Source: Vitrella brassicaformis (taxonomy: Eukaryota; Sar; Vitrellaceae). From it: 38,331 bases of DNA. A program made the position numbers and the translations under genes. The stretch spans positions 6,921-45,251 of the forward strand of contig CDMY01000158.1 of the NCBI GenBank assembly GCA_001179505.1, read 5' to 3'. The notes under the pieces were generated by a model that was not told the DNA's origin, made no database searches, and saw only the letters and a list, made by a program, of their open reading frames with translations. Position 1 is the first letter of the stretch. Each line of letters starts with the position of its first letter. Of this stretch, positions 23,810 through 33,406 are shown one piece after another.

Positions 23810-25430
23810 TCACTCGTCGTCCTCTTCCTCCTCGAAGTCCTCCTCCTCCGCATCTTCGCCCTCGTCTTCGGCCTCTTCGTCAGACTGGTCCGATCCGCCC
23901 CCCTGTCCTCCCCACTCGCCGCAGTGGCGCTTGGCCGCCAGCCATCCGTCCGCCCCCCACTTGCGCTTGCCGCCCTCAGCCCCGTCGTAGCTATCTCCTT
24001 CGCCCTCGCCCTCGCCCTCGCTCTCGCCCTCGCCATCGGCTAGCGCATCCCAGAGGTTGACCATGGCGATTGTGTCGTTTGGGGTCGGGGTGGGGCGGCA
24101 GATGGTGGCGGTGTCCTTATCGTAGGTGGCGAAACTGCATGCATATGACATGGACAGACAGATACTTACGTGGATGGACAACAAACTGTGTTGGTGTATA
24201 CTGATCAATCTGTTGGTTGGCTGGCTGGCTGGCCGTAGCTGGCCCACGAATGCACTCACTAGGTCTGAGGGTCCTCTATGTCGGGGTCCTTGACGGCCGT
24301 CAGATGAGCGTTGCCATCAATCCCAAACTCCTGCACACACACACACACAGAAAGACAGACAGACAGACAGAAACATGTATGTATGTATGTATTTGTGTGT
24401 GTATCTGTCTGTCTGTATCAAGGTTGTCCATCCATTCGTACCATTTGGTGGTTCTCGCACACTTCCTCAGTCAGGATGGCCCCAAAACTGCTAAGCAGCG
24501 CCTTGTGCTCCTGCAATACACACCACACCACACACACGCACATCCACACTGTTGTCAGTCTCTTTATACCCTTCTGGATGCTTCTCTGTGTGTGCAGTGC
24601 AACCTCGACGAGCTCCGATGTGCTTGGCTCCGATTTGAGCTTGACCTTGACCAACGTAGCGCCTTCCAGGTAGCTACACATATACACAACACGACACAAC
24701 GGCTGATACCTCTTGGTTTGTGCGTGTGTGTGTGTGGGAGGGGCGGGGGGGGGGGGGGGGGGGGGGNNNNNNNNNNNNNNNNNNNNNNNNNNNNNNNNNN
24801 NNNNNNNNNNNNNNNNNNNNNNNNNNNNNNNNNNNNNNNNNNNNNNNNNNNNNNNNNNNNNNNNNNNNNNNNNNNNNNNNNNNNNNNNNNNNNNNNNNNN
24901 NNNNNNNNNNNNNNNNNNNNNNNNNNNNNNNNNNNNNNNNNNNNNNNNNNNNNNNNNNNNNNNNNNNNNNNNNNNNNNNNNNNNNNNNNNNNNNNNNNNN
25001 NNNNNNNNNNNNNNNNNNNNNNNNNNNNNNNNNNNNNNNNNNNNNNNNNNNNNNNNNNNNNNNNNNGGGAGGGGGATGGGGAGGTGCCCACCCTCTGTTG
25101 GTTTCCAGTGCTGACAGGTCCCGCGTGGCATCACCGACAGACACCACTCGAAAAGGCATGATATCATGCTCATGGTAGTGGGCGATGATCTCTGCAAACC
25201 CAGCACGCTGAACGACACATGCACCCTCTTTCACACGTGTAATGGTGTCTGTCGATCGGTGTCTGTCAGTGTGTCTGACCTTCCACACATCCGGGGAGTG
25301 GTCCAGCAGACCCCTCATGCCGGCAAGATCCATAGCGGATATCACCGGTATGTCGTTGGCCTGCATGAAGCCCCGCAGCTGGTGGTAGGCCGGCTCGCTG
25401 AGTGCAGCGTTCAACCTACACACGCGCACA

Positions 25431-25464
<34 letters not shown>

Positions 25465-25941
25465 CAAATGAAGGGCTTTCATGGTGCTTTTGTGCCCACC
25501 CACCATGTCAGGTTCCCGTTGGAGCAGACAACCACCTTGGCGTACAACGCACTCTGCGCCACAAGGGCGAGGGCCGATGCGGCACATGCCCACAGCTTGG
25601 GGTCGTCGCTCCCGAGCTCGTCATACAGGGACGTGGGAAACAGGCTGCAGACACAAGCCACAAGCAACGGGGAAGGGGCGAGGTGAGGCGACGTGATACT
25701 CTGGCTGCATGAGACTTACGTGTCATCGAAGTCCAAGATGATCAGTGTCTGATCCTGCCTTGGGTTGATGTACCAGTGGACTTCTTCACCACTGCAATGG
25801 TCTGCATGAAGTCATCAGACAGACAGGCAGACAGACACACAACGAATTGGATCCATACCATCGATATATGACGAATTCATGCATCCCCTGATGGGTGACC
25901 AGCCAAACTATGTGGCACTCACCGTCCTCGTTGCCCGGCAT
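23810..25941 (-). CDS. HAD-superfamily protein with acidic C-terminal tail, 9 exons, 342 aa (gap in an intron)
   Basis: Exons: 25941-25923, 25801-25720, 25644-25504, 25415-25280, 25207-25092, 24673-24604, 24510-24442, 24330-24260, 24134-23810; total 1029 nt. Exons on both sides of the N block join in phase. HAD landmarks: motif I ILDFDDTLFPT (Asp30, Asp32, the nucleophile and acid/base positions), motif II VVVCSNG (Ser75), and motif IV VVSVGDATRD. This layout, with TLFPT after motif I and a VKVKLKSEPSTSELVEEHK segment after motif IV, resembles a HAD group I associate with ciliates, dinoflagellates and diatoms (from memory). The substrate is unknown. After about residue 260 the protein becomes Gly/Glu-rich and ends in a strongly acidic tail of DE runs. 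The ATG at 25941 is preceded in its frame by a stop with no earlier ATG. A TTGCGAGCTT motif faces the gene 277 nt upstream. Confidence 0.8.
24767..25066. other. Assembly gap of 300 N in an intron of the HAD gene
   Basis: Exactly 300 undefined bases, preceded by a run of about 20 G (24746-24766) and followed by G-rich sequence. The round length suggests a placeholder for an unsequenced G-rich stretch. Flanking exons match in phase, so no coding exon need be missing. Confidence 0.95.
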
Positions 25942-26471
25942 ACTGTCCACGGCGGCCCAGATGGATGCCAAGTGCCGCCGTGGACAAAAGTCGCCGTGAC
26001 AGCTGCCCTTTGCAGTGCGAGATCCCTGCCCTGATGAAGCAATCAACCAACAGGGATGATGTCCTTTCTTGGGGCTCTTGGGGCCGAGGTGGGTAGCTGA
26101 CCACTTTGGCGGCTGCCTGGCGCTCTGGAACGGCTGCTGCTGACTGATTACAGTGAGAAAGCTCCGACTCAGCCCTGAAGTCGGGATGCAGCGGCGTCCT
26201 TAGCTCGATCCTGGTGGTCAAGCTCGCAACAGAAATGACGGCTCAAACGCTTCAACGGACGATGGGGCCGTAGTCGGGGGGTATCAGTGAGCCGGTCTGA
26301 TTAGAAAACGGGCCTCTCTGTGGGCGAAGTACCGACACCCAAGCAGATTCCACTTGCGAGCTTATAATATTGCAACGGCGCTTTCATGCTTTTTCTCTCA
26401 AAACGCTGGCCGAGAACAAAGCGTTGAGCACGCCAGGCTGCGCTGTTTCCCTTCGTGATGAATAAAAGGCG
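25942..26471. promoter_or_regulatory. Divergent promoter region between HAD gene and small plastid-type gene
   Basis: This 530-nt spacer carries two copies of the candidate motif in opposite orientation: CAAGCTCGCAA at 26219-26229 facing the HAD gene and TTGCGAGCTTA at 26354-26364 facing the + gene. The latter runs straight into an AT-rich TATAATATT. This is the clearest case in the window of one motif copy per divergent gene. A minus-strand open frame (26221-25919) lies in the HAD 5' UTR but is out of frame with it. Confidence 0.55.
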
Positions 26472-26912
26472 ATGACCATGAAGACATCACGGGCCGTCTT
26501 GGCTACAGTCCTGCTGCAGCTTATCGTCAGATCTACTCATGCATTCCATCCGCCGACTTCGCCCCTGCTCTTCAACAAGCGCCAGGCAGATCGGGGATCA
26601 CTCCAACTGACAGTGAGTGCACGACACGCCGACATGCACGTACTCACATACGCATCCTCTTTGTGTCTGTGTCTGTGACAGAATCGCCGGAGGGGACGCA
26701 CTGCCAGTGCATGTCTTCAACCGCTCGTTCCCGCGCTATCAGGCGTGGCGTGTGGCGTCACCCTCGTGGCCTTCCTTCCATACAGCCTGTCATTCCTCGC
26801 ACAAGCCCTTACAGAAGTCAAGAAAGTCGCTGCGTATGTGCACAGGGGGGGAGGGAGAGAGGAGGGATTCATTTACTCGTGGGGCGGCGTGCGTGCATGT
26901 TTTGTGTGTCGT

Positions 26913-26950
<38 letters not shown>

Positions 26951-27051
26951 GCTGCTCCCCGATGTGCTGGAATGGCCAGCTGTGGCTGTTGGTTACCTGT
27001 ATGTGATTTCTCTCTACTGGCAGGGGATGCGCGTCGTGTGTGTTTCAATAG
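26472..27051 (+). CDS. Small membrane protein with signal/plastid-type leader, 4 exons, 122 aa
   Basis: Exons: 26472-26612, 26682-26833, 26951-26998, 27024-27051; total 369 nt. Exon 1 encodes a signal peptide (hydrophobic core VLATVLLQLIV) with a likely cleavage at THA|FHPP. It is followed by a Ser/Thr/Arg/Lys-bearing stretch ending at the splice junction. A Phe directly after the signal cleavage site, then a basic hydroxylated region, is how bipartite plastid leaders look in several algae with complex plastids, so plastid targeting is plausible. Exon 2 gives one membrane helix (ALSGVACGVTLVAFLPYSLSFL); exons 3-4 give a second hydrophobic stretch (WPAVAVGYLGC) and end at CVFQ-stop. I do not recognise a family. 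The second ATG, two codons in, is an alternative start. A TTGCGAGCTTA motif lies 107 nt upstream. Confidence 0.65.
26915..26950 (+). repeat. TG microsatellite forming an intron 3' end
   Basis: A (TG)n run ends directly in the CAG acceptor of exon 3 of the small membrane-protein gene. It is one of the longest TG-type splice-site tracts in the window. Confidence 0.85.
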
Positions 27052-27267
27052 GGTCCTTGCTCTTGCGTGAGTCAGGCAGCCTGACTCAGTGACGTTTGTC
27101 AGTCTTCGCTCACTTGGCCGATGAAGTGCATCCATCCCTCCATGCATAAATGGACAGACATGTCTGTGACAAATTGATGACAGGTCTGCAGGTTATGTAC
27201 AGAACATTCACAGACGACAGAATGCACACACACACACACATGTACACACACTCCCACACACTTGTTA
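27052..27267. other. Short convergent spacer, no gene seen
   Basis: Only 216 nt lie between the stop codons of the small + gene and the arylsulfotransferase-like - gene. The spacer includes an imperfect inverted repeat (gagtcaggcagcctgactca at 27069-27088) that could act as a 3'-end hairpin, and a CACA run (27225-27255). Confidence 0.55.
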
Positions 27268-29706
27268 TTAGTGGCATGAGGGCGGGCCAGAGATGACCCG
27301 CTGCACCGTGTGCACACCCTCTACCTTGGCACCCCTGTCGTGCAGCGCACACTTGCCTTTGTCCTCATGATACACGAACATGACACACCCGTCGTGCTTC
27401 CGGCACTTGGCCTGACACTGCAGCGCACCCAAATGCGCATCGTCGGCCGACTTGTGCTTGCCCTTGCCCTTCTTGATGACGGATTTGTGTGTGGCCTCCA
27501 GACCCACATCGACCCCCACACAGCCACAGGGAAGGGCAGAGGAATCCGACACTGAGACACAGAACGAACATTGCCTTCGAGCGATCGGTCTTACAGTGCT
27601 GCTTGGCGGTGTGCTGTGTGTACGTGTGATGATGTCCGATGGTGTGAGGGTGGTGCTGTCGGCGAGCACAGGTACGGCCCTCACGTACTTGACCTTCCGC
27701 TCGCTCCGCCCGCCAGTCAGCCTGTTGACAGGGATGATTTCCTCATAATCCACTTTCTCCCTCTCCAGCAGCAGACTAGGCTCGTCAAGCTCGGCCAGCC
27801 CACCGGCCGTGTCTGCGCCATGCACCCGCCATGTCTTGATGCCGGTCACCCCATTGTACGAGAGATGGAGAGTGGCCATCTCTCCTTTCGCCGCGCAGAG
27901 CAGGGCCCTTGGTGGGGCTGTCGAGTGGCCACGCCACGGGGCCAGGTGGGCACGGTAGAGCCGCATGCGAGAGGAGCTTGGGGCGGGCCGCAACTCGGTG
28001 ACGATGGCACCGTCTGAGTCGACCTCTGTGGTCAAGGGGACATGCTCGTTCTTTGGAAGACCGCCGTGGGCTGCACTCAAGCACACGCAGATCAGATGGG
28101 TAGGTTTCCATCAACCCAGGTGCGTGTCTCTCTCGCATACCGATGAGTGTGTGTCCGTTGCCCAGCCGCTGCACGCTCCCGCAGCAGCCGGCGATACCCT
28201 GACTGTCAGGGTGCCTCCACTCCCACACCTTGGTTGCCGTCATGGCGTCAGTGTCGAGGGCGTACTCGACAACTCGCGAGTAGCCCCTCTCATCCAGATG
28301 AGACGACCCCCAGTTGTCCCACATCAGGATGTGGCCGTTGTCTAGCATATGAGGCTTGTGCTGCGATCTGAAGGGGGTCTCGGGGGGGTCGTTGACAAAG
28401 GTGAAGTCGCTGTTTGTGCCGCCGAGCTGCCACTGAATGGAGCCGTCTTTGCGCGATATCATGACGATCTGGTTTGCGTTGCGGAGGGAGATGAGGATGT
28501 TGTTCCTGTCTGGGGTGTACTCGCAGTTGTTGATGTGGTAGCTGTCGAGGAAGAGCTCATCGCGGGCTGGGTCGTCATCACCGGTGAGGAAATCCTGACT
28601 CCGCCACTGACACACATAATACATGCAGAGAGGGAGGAGTCGACGTGGCTGTGTGGATGGGGGGACTGGGTGTGTTGTGTTGTGTGCGACCTCGAAGAGG
28701 ACGTCGCCTTTCTTGTCGATCTCTTGGACAAGGACGTGTATCCGGCCATCAGTGACGTGGCGGTCGAAGGCACACATGAGGACACGCTCGTCCTCTAATA
28801 TGTCCATGTGATGCTCATCCGTCAGATACCTGCGCACAGCACACACATACACATACACACACGGGAAGCTCAGCTGTTCGAGGCCTGCCTTTCTCACCGA
28901 GCGACCCCGGCACCGACTCACCCGTGGCCTGGCCGATGGGCGCCGACAACGCGATAGTGGTCATCAATCTCAATTCCCTTCCTCTCGGGGTCATCGTTGG
29001 CATAAGTCGAGCCAACCAGCACGTTCAAGTTGCCGTCGAGCTGCGGCCGGAAGTCCATGCCCTCCTTGCCGTCCTCCAGCCGCCCCCACCACACCAGCCG
29101 GCCGTCACGGGTGAGTATCATCAGATATGGCGCGATGAAGCGGCTTGCTGTGAAGAGATACAGAGGGTGGTCGCCATCTGCCGACCTCGCCTCATCATGT
29201 GCCTTGCTGTTGGTGATGAGGTAGCGGGGGAAGTCCGTTGGGACGGTGTGGAATGAGGGAGGGGGGTAGGCACCCTCACCATCACTCGCCCTCTGGTTGT
29301 CCTTGTCTTTGTCCCGCCTCTTCTTGTCCTTCGGCTTGGTCGACTCATTTGGCACGAAGGGGTGCTCAGAGATGGTGAACGACCAGCTGAAGCTGTCAAC
29401 GCTCACAGTAACATTCTCCCCTGCACGGAAAGGTTCCTTCGGTTGAAAGATGGCCGTCCTTTCATCCGTCGCCACCCTCACTTTGCCCTTGTCCGTGATG
29501 TCGCCGCTCTTGCTGCCGACCACCTTGATTGTACCATTGGGTGGGGTGGTCGTCTTGCCCGACCGCATGCCGATGGTTGTCTTGGGCGAAACGAGTGTAG
29601 AACCAGGGAGGGGGTGCAGGTACTCGTAGCCGCCATGCGACAGCGATGGCTGGGGCAGCAAAGAGATTGTGAGGCACGCAGCGGTGACAAAGGCCGGCAG
29701 AATCAT
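27268..29706 (-). CDS. Secreted arylsulfotransferase-like protein with C-terminal PAN/Apple-like domain, 5 exons, 706 aa
   Basis: Exons: 29706-28922, 28829-28691, 28606-28141, 28070-27624, 27551-27268; total 2121 nt. The N-terminus (MILPAFVTAACLTISLLPQP) is a signal peptide. An Ig-like domain follows (YEYLHPLPGSTLVSPKTTIG ... AIFQPKEPFRAGENVTV), then a Lys/Asp-rich linker. A beta-propeller typical of Arylsulfotrans_2 (ASST) proteins comes next: LTRDGRLVWWGRL, EHHMDILEDERVL, NNCEYTPDRNNILISLRNAN, GSIQWQLGG, PHMLDNGHILMWDN, SRVVEYALDTD, KVWEWRHPD and RLGNGHTLI. Family members move sulfate between phenolic compounds; His in QHKPHMLDNG is a candidate catalytic residue by position. The last ~95 residues are Cys-rich (LGALQCQAKCRKHDGCVMF ... 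GKCALHDRG), like PAN/Apple domains that bind sugars or proteins. The substrate is unknown. The paralogue on the other strand starts 14 nt away. Confidence 0.85.
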
Positions 29707-29720
29707 CCGTCCAGAATAAT
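29707..29720. promoter_or_regulatory. 14-nt spacer between divergent arylsulfotransferase-like start codons
   Basis: The two ATG codons (29706 on -, 29721 on +) leave no room for separate promoters, so either each promoter lies in the opposite gene or a start is further in. An in-frame ATG at 29778 in the + gene would widen the gap to 71 nt. The TGCGAGCT motif is absent here. Confidence 0.4.
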
Positions 29721-32700
29721 ATGAGCGCACTGCTCACTAGCGCACACTATTCTGTCCTCATTGCTGTTCTCACTTTCATGGGGGATGGCAACGTGGATGG
29801 CAGGGAAGCGGCTGGTGGGGAGGATCAGGCCAATCACAATCACAGGCGCTGCTCAAAGAGGCTTTGGGTCTTCATCCTACTCCTCGCCTTTCTCAACGGT
29901 AACAACATATACCACACCGCCTCCCTCTCTACTCCATCATCTGTGTGCCATATATATGCAGTGGTGTTGGCGGACAGGACGCCAAGCAAGACACGCCGCA
30001 AGAGCCGCAACGGCAAGAGCTCGACCGCCGAGGAACTGACCGGCTTCTCTGGCGGCTCTCAAAGGAAAAAAGAGATCGGAGACCTGCTGAGGGGCGATGG
30101 TGAGAAGGGCACCAAGCGCAGGGGCGGCAAGAGGCAGCACAGGGGGCCGCGAGGCAGGAGGCGCGGTGCGAGAGGGCACAAGGTCAAGAGGGGATATGGG
30201 AGGGGCTCCTCCGCCCAGCCCTCTTCTCCTGACAAGCTCTTCGGCCCATATGAGTACGTGCATCCCCGTCCCAAGGCCCAGTTCGTCTCACCCGCCACGA
30301 CCATCGGCTTCCGCGAGGGTTCCTCACCAGTCGACGGGTCATCGCTGCGTGACGATATGGTGTCGGTGAGAGGCTCCACCTCCGGCACGCACCAAGGGAA
30401 GATAAGGCTTGCCGACGACGGGCTGACGGCCGTCTTTGTGCCGGATGAGCCATTTCACAACGGCGAGAGGGTGCGTGTCAGACTGCAGCAGGGGGACGGA
30501 TCGGCCAAGGACACCCTTGCCCCACAATACAAGTGGTACTTCGAAACCAGCAGCACATGGGAGCCATGGGCAGACGTCGAACCCCACACACAACCCCCTG
30601 CACAGCCCCCTGCAGGCTGGTACAAGCCCTCCTCTTCGCGCGTCCAGGGCCAGCAGACTGGCGGTGGTGATACGCTGGAAAAGGTCGACGATTGGCATCT
30701 CACACGCACCGATGATGGGGTGGACGAATGGGTGGTGCAGCCGGAGGGGCTGCAGGGGCCGGACAGTGTGGTGACAGACGGCGAGAGCTGGTCTTTCTAT
30801 GAGTTGGCACCGAGGGATCTGCCGCAGTGGCGCGTCACACGCAAAGCGACCGAAGGCGAGACTGGAGAAGGGCTGATATTCGTTGCGGTATCCCACCAAC
30901 CAACCCACACGCACCTGGGCACATTGATGAACAAACTCTGTGCATTTGTCCCCGCACATCAGGTGAACCAAGGCCATGAACGGAATCACTATTTGATCAT
31001 TATGACCGACGAAGGCCAGCTGGTGTATTTCCGGCAAAGCAATGGCACCATCAGTGACTTCCGCCCCCACCCTGACGGCAATCTGAGTTACATCGACAAA
31101 GGGACAGCGCCTCATTTCGACAGAGGCGGCGATCCAAAGGCACGTCGTGATACACACACACGCGTCGACTTACGATGGATCGATCATTTGTGTCGTGTGG
31201 TGTGTCAGTGTGCGACTACCCTCAGCCCCGAGTACCAGCCGAGCACCAGCTACTGCATGCAGCACGACTACCGTGTTGACCCCCACGGGATACAGATCAG
31301 CCGCGACGGGCGGGCACTGATGCTGGCCAAGGACACCCAGACGATGCCAAATGGCACGAAAGCCAGGGGATTCGTCCTGCAGGAGGTCGACACGCAAGGG
31401 CTCGTGGTGAGCAATCATCCGAGCCAGTGATATAGGCGTTTGATGTTTGTATCAATGGCGTCTTGTCTGTCGAGTCAGATGTTCGAATTCAGGAGCTGGG
31501 ACCATTTCACCATCGATGACGGGCAGGTAAGATGGATAGGTCGCAGCACACAGAGTGCCTCTCTCCCTCCCTCCCTCCCTCCCTCCTGCAGGCCATGTCT
31601 CACCATGGCGATCCCTGGCATGCCAACTCTGCCGACTGGACGGACGACGAGCACTATGTGGTCAATCTACGCAACGCAGGCGGCGTCATCAAGATCGCTC
31701 GCAGTGGGGACATTGTGTGGCGGTGGGGCGGCACCGACAGGTCGGTGGGTGGGATGCCTTATGGGATGGCCTGGAATGGGCTGTGTTGTTGTGTGCAGCT
31801 TCAACCAGTTCGCCATCAACGACACCGACAGCGTGATCGACCCACATGACGTACGGTGGCTGGGCAGCGGGCGGTTTTCTCTTTTCGATAACCATAATTG
31901 CTGTCACGCCGAGCATGTGGGATCGAGCGACAAACGATGGGCAGCCGACGCCAAGCAGTGCTGCTCACAGCCCTTCTCTCGAGCTGTCGAATATCAGCTC
32001 GACGAAGACACAAAGAGGGCCACAAAGGGTACACACACAACACACCCGTGCGTGGGCTGTGTCGCTATTGTTGCTGTGTTCTGTGTGCCATCTGGTCAGT
32101 GTTCGAGTACCGGAATTCGCCGCAGGACTACCTCGGCATGATAACGGGCAACGTGCAGACCCTCGACAACGGCAACCGAGTCATCTCATGGGGCCTCTCG
32201 CAGCGGCCCCACCCGTCCCCACCCTTCATCACTGAGGTGACAGCTGCCGGGGAGAAGGTCTTCGAGGCACGCTTCATCGAGGCAGACGACAGCAGACCTG
32301 CCACCTACCGCGCTTTCCGCTTCCCATGGCAATCTCCGGGCGAAGGCGGCTCGCCCCAGGCCAAATGCTCACCACAAGGGCGCCTGCACTTCGCCTGGAA
32401 CGGTGCCACTGAGGTGCGGAAGTGGATGATAATGATCGGCGACAGCAACCCACCCAAGCAGCACCTGATGACCGTCAGTAAGGTACGGTTCGAGCAGTGG
32501 GTGCCGATGAAGAACGCCCTGTCGGCATGCGAGTTCTACATGGTGGAGGCGCTCGATGCCGACGACCACGCCTTGGGCACATCGGATGTGGTGCCGTCAC
32601 CTGGGTGCCGCGATGGCGGTGGTGGAGGCATGACTGTGAGTGGCGTTAGGGGTTTTGAAGGACAGACAGGGGGGAGTGGGGGAAACAAGCGGCCAAAAGG

Positions 32701-32725
32701 GCCTGTACAAGAGAGAGACCAATAG
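29721..32725 (+). CDS. Arylsulfotransferase-like protein, divergent paralogue, 8 exons, 843 aa
   Basis: Exons: 29721-29898, 29962-30887, 30963-31139, 31209-31406, 31479-31526, 31592-31740, 31799-32028, 32100-32725; total 2532 nt. Its domain order matches the neighbour, but it is longer and lacks the PAN-like tail. A hydrophobic stretch (LWVFILLLAFLNVVLAD) serves as signal or anchor, then comes a very basic linker (RRGGKRQHRGPRGRRRG). The Ig-like domain follows (YEYVHPRPKAQFVSPATTIG ... AVFVPDEPFHNGERV), then a propeller (IIMTDEGQLVYFRQS, MSHHGDPWHANSADW, YVVNLRNAGGVIKIARSGDI, VWRWGG, DPHDVRWLGSGRFSLFDN, SRAVEYQLDED, FEYRNSP). The HDVR..LFDN segment occupies the place of HKPH..MWDN in the paralogue. 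The propeller has extra Cys (NCCH, QCCS). The intron at 31140 has a GC donor (AAG|gcacgt), chosen because phase requires it. The start may instead be 29778. Confidence 0.83.
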
Positions 32726-33406
32726 GTTTTACCACACACGGTAGGTAGATTCAGGCATTCATTTCACCCGTCTGTATATGTCGATGGTGTCTTTCGATGG
32801 AAGTGCCATCCATTCGTATTTGTGTCTCCTTCATATTTGTCCACTCCTTCATATTTGTCCACACACACATATACACACAGACATGGTTGGTGCACGTACG
32901 CCGCAAATCCATTTGTGTTCTGCTGGCTGGGTGCTTGGTGGTGTTCGTGAAGGCATCAACGCATCTTTCGGCCCATGCGTGAAATGAAATGCTTTGTGTG
33001 CACACATGGTGTTTTTCATCAATGGGAGTCATGGGTACGTACCAATCAATTCAGACACACGTGTGCGAGTGCGGGTGTGCGCCACATACTGGTCGGTAGG
33101 CATACAGGGGCAGGCAGTTTTTGCGTGGCTTGGGTGCGTTTGTGCGGCCCATGGATGAATACAACACACACTCGGGGACACGACTTATTCATGTGATTGA
33201 TAAGACATGACATACACGGGGGGCGTTGCGAACGCGTCATTTATCATACAGCACGCACCCACATGATCGTGTGTGCACACGTGTCTGACCACGGACATGC
33301 CACCAGCACACGCAGGCAGAGAATCGTCTCACGCTCTCAGCTACCCAGGATGCATCAAAAAGTCAGCACACGCAGAACGAACAGGCAGATAGCCGGCCAC
33401 ATCAAA
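32726..33406. other. Convergent spacer, no gene seen
   Basis: About 680 nt between two stop codons, holding both 3' UTRs. It contains a near-duplicate of about 20 nt (tccttcatatttgtccac at about 32828 and 32846) and scattered CACA/TGTG repeats. No plausible exon or RNA gene is visible. Confidence 0.6.

Noticed and set aside
24259-24262. In-frame TAG ending the HAD protein after DPQT
   Set aside because: The TAG overlaps a good donor (CCTA|gtgagt), and splicing to 24134 continues in phase into an acidic tail.
28349-28798. 149-aa plus-strand open frame
   Set aside because: Antisense shadow of the arylsulfotransferase-like propeller exons.
30339-31157. 272-aa minus-strand open frame
   Set aside because: Antisense shadow of the second arylsulfotransferase-like gene; stop-free because of GC-rich codon use.
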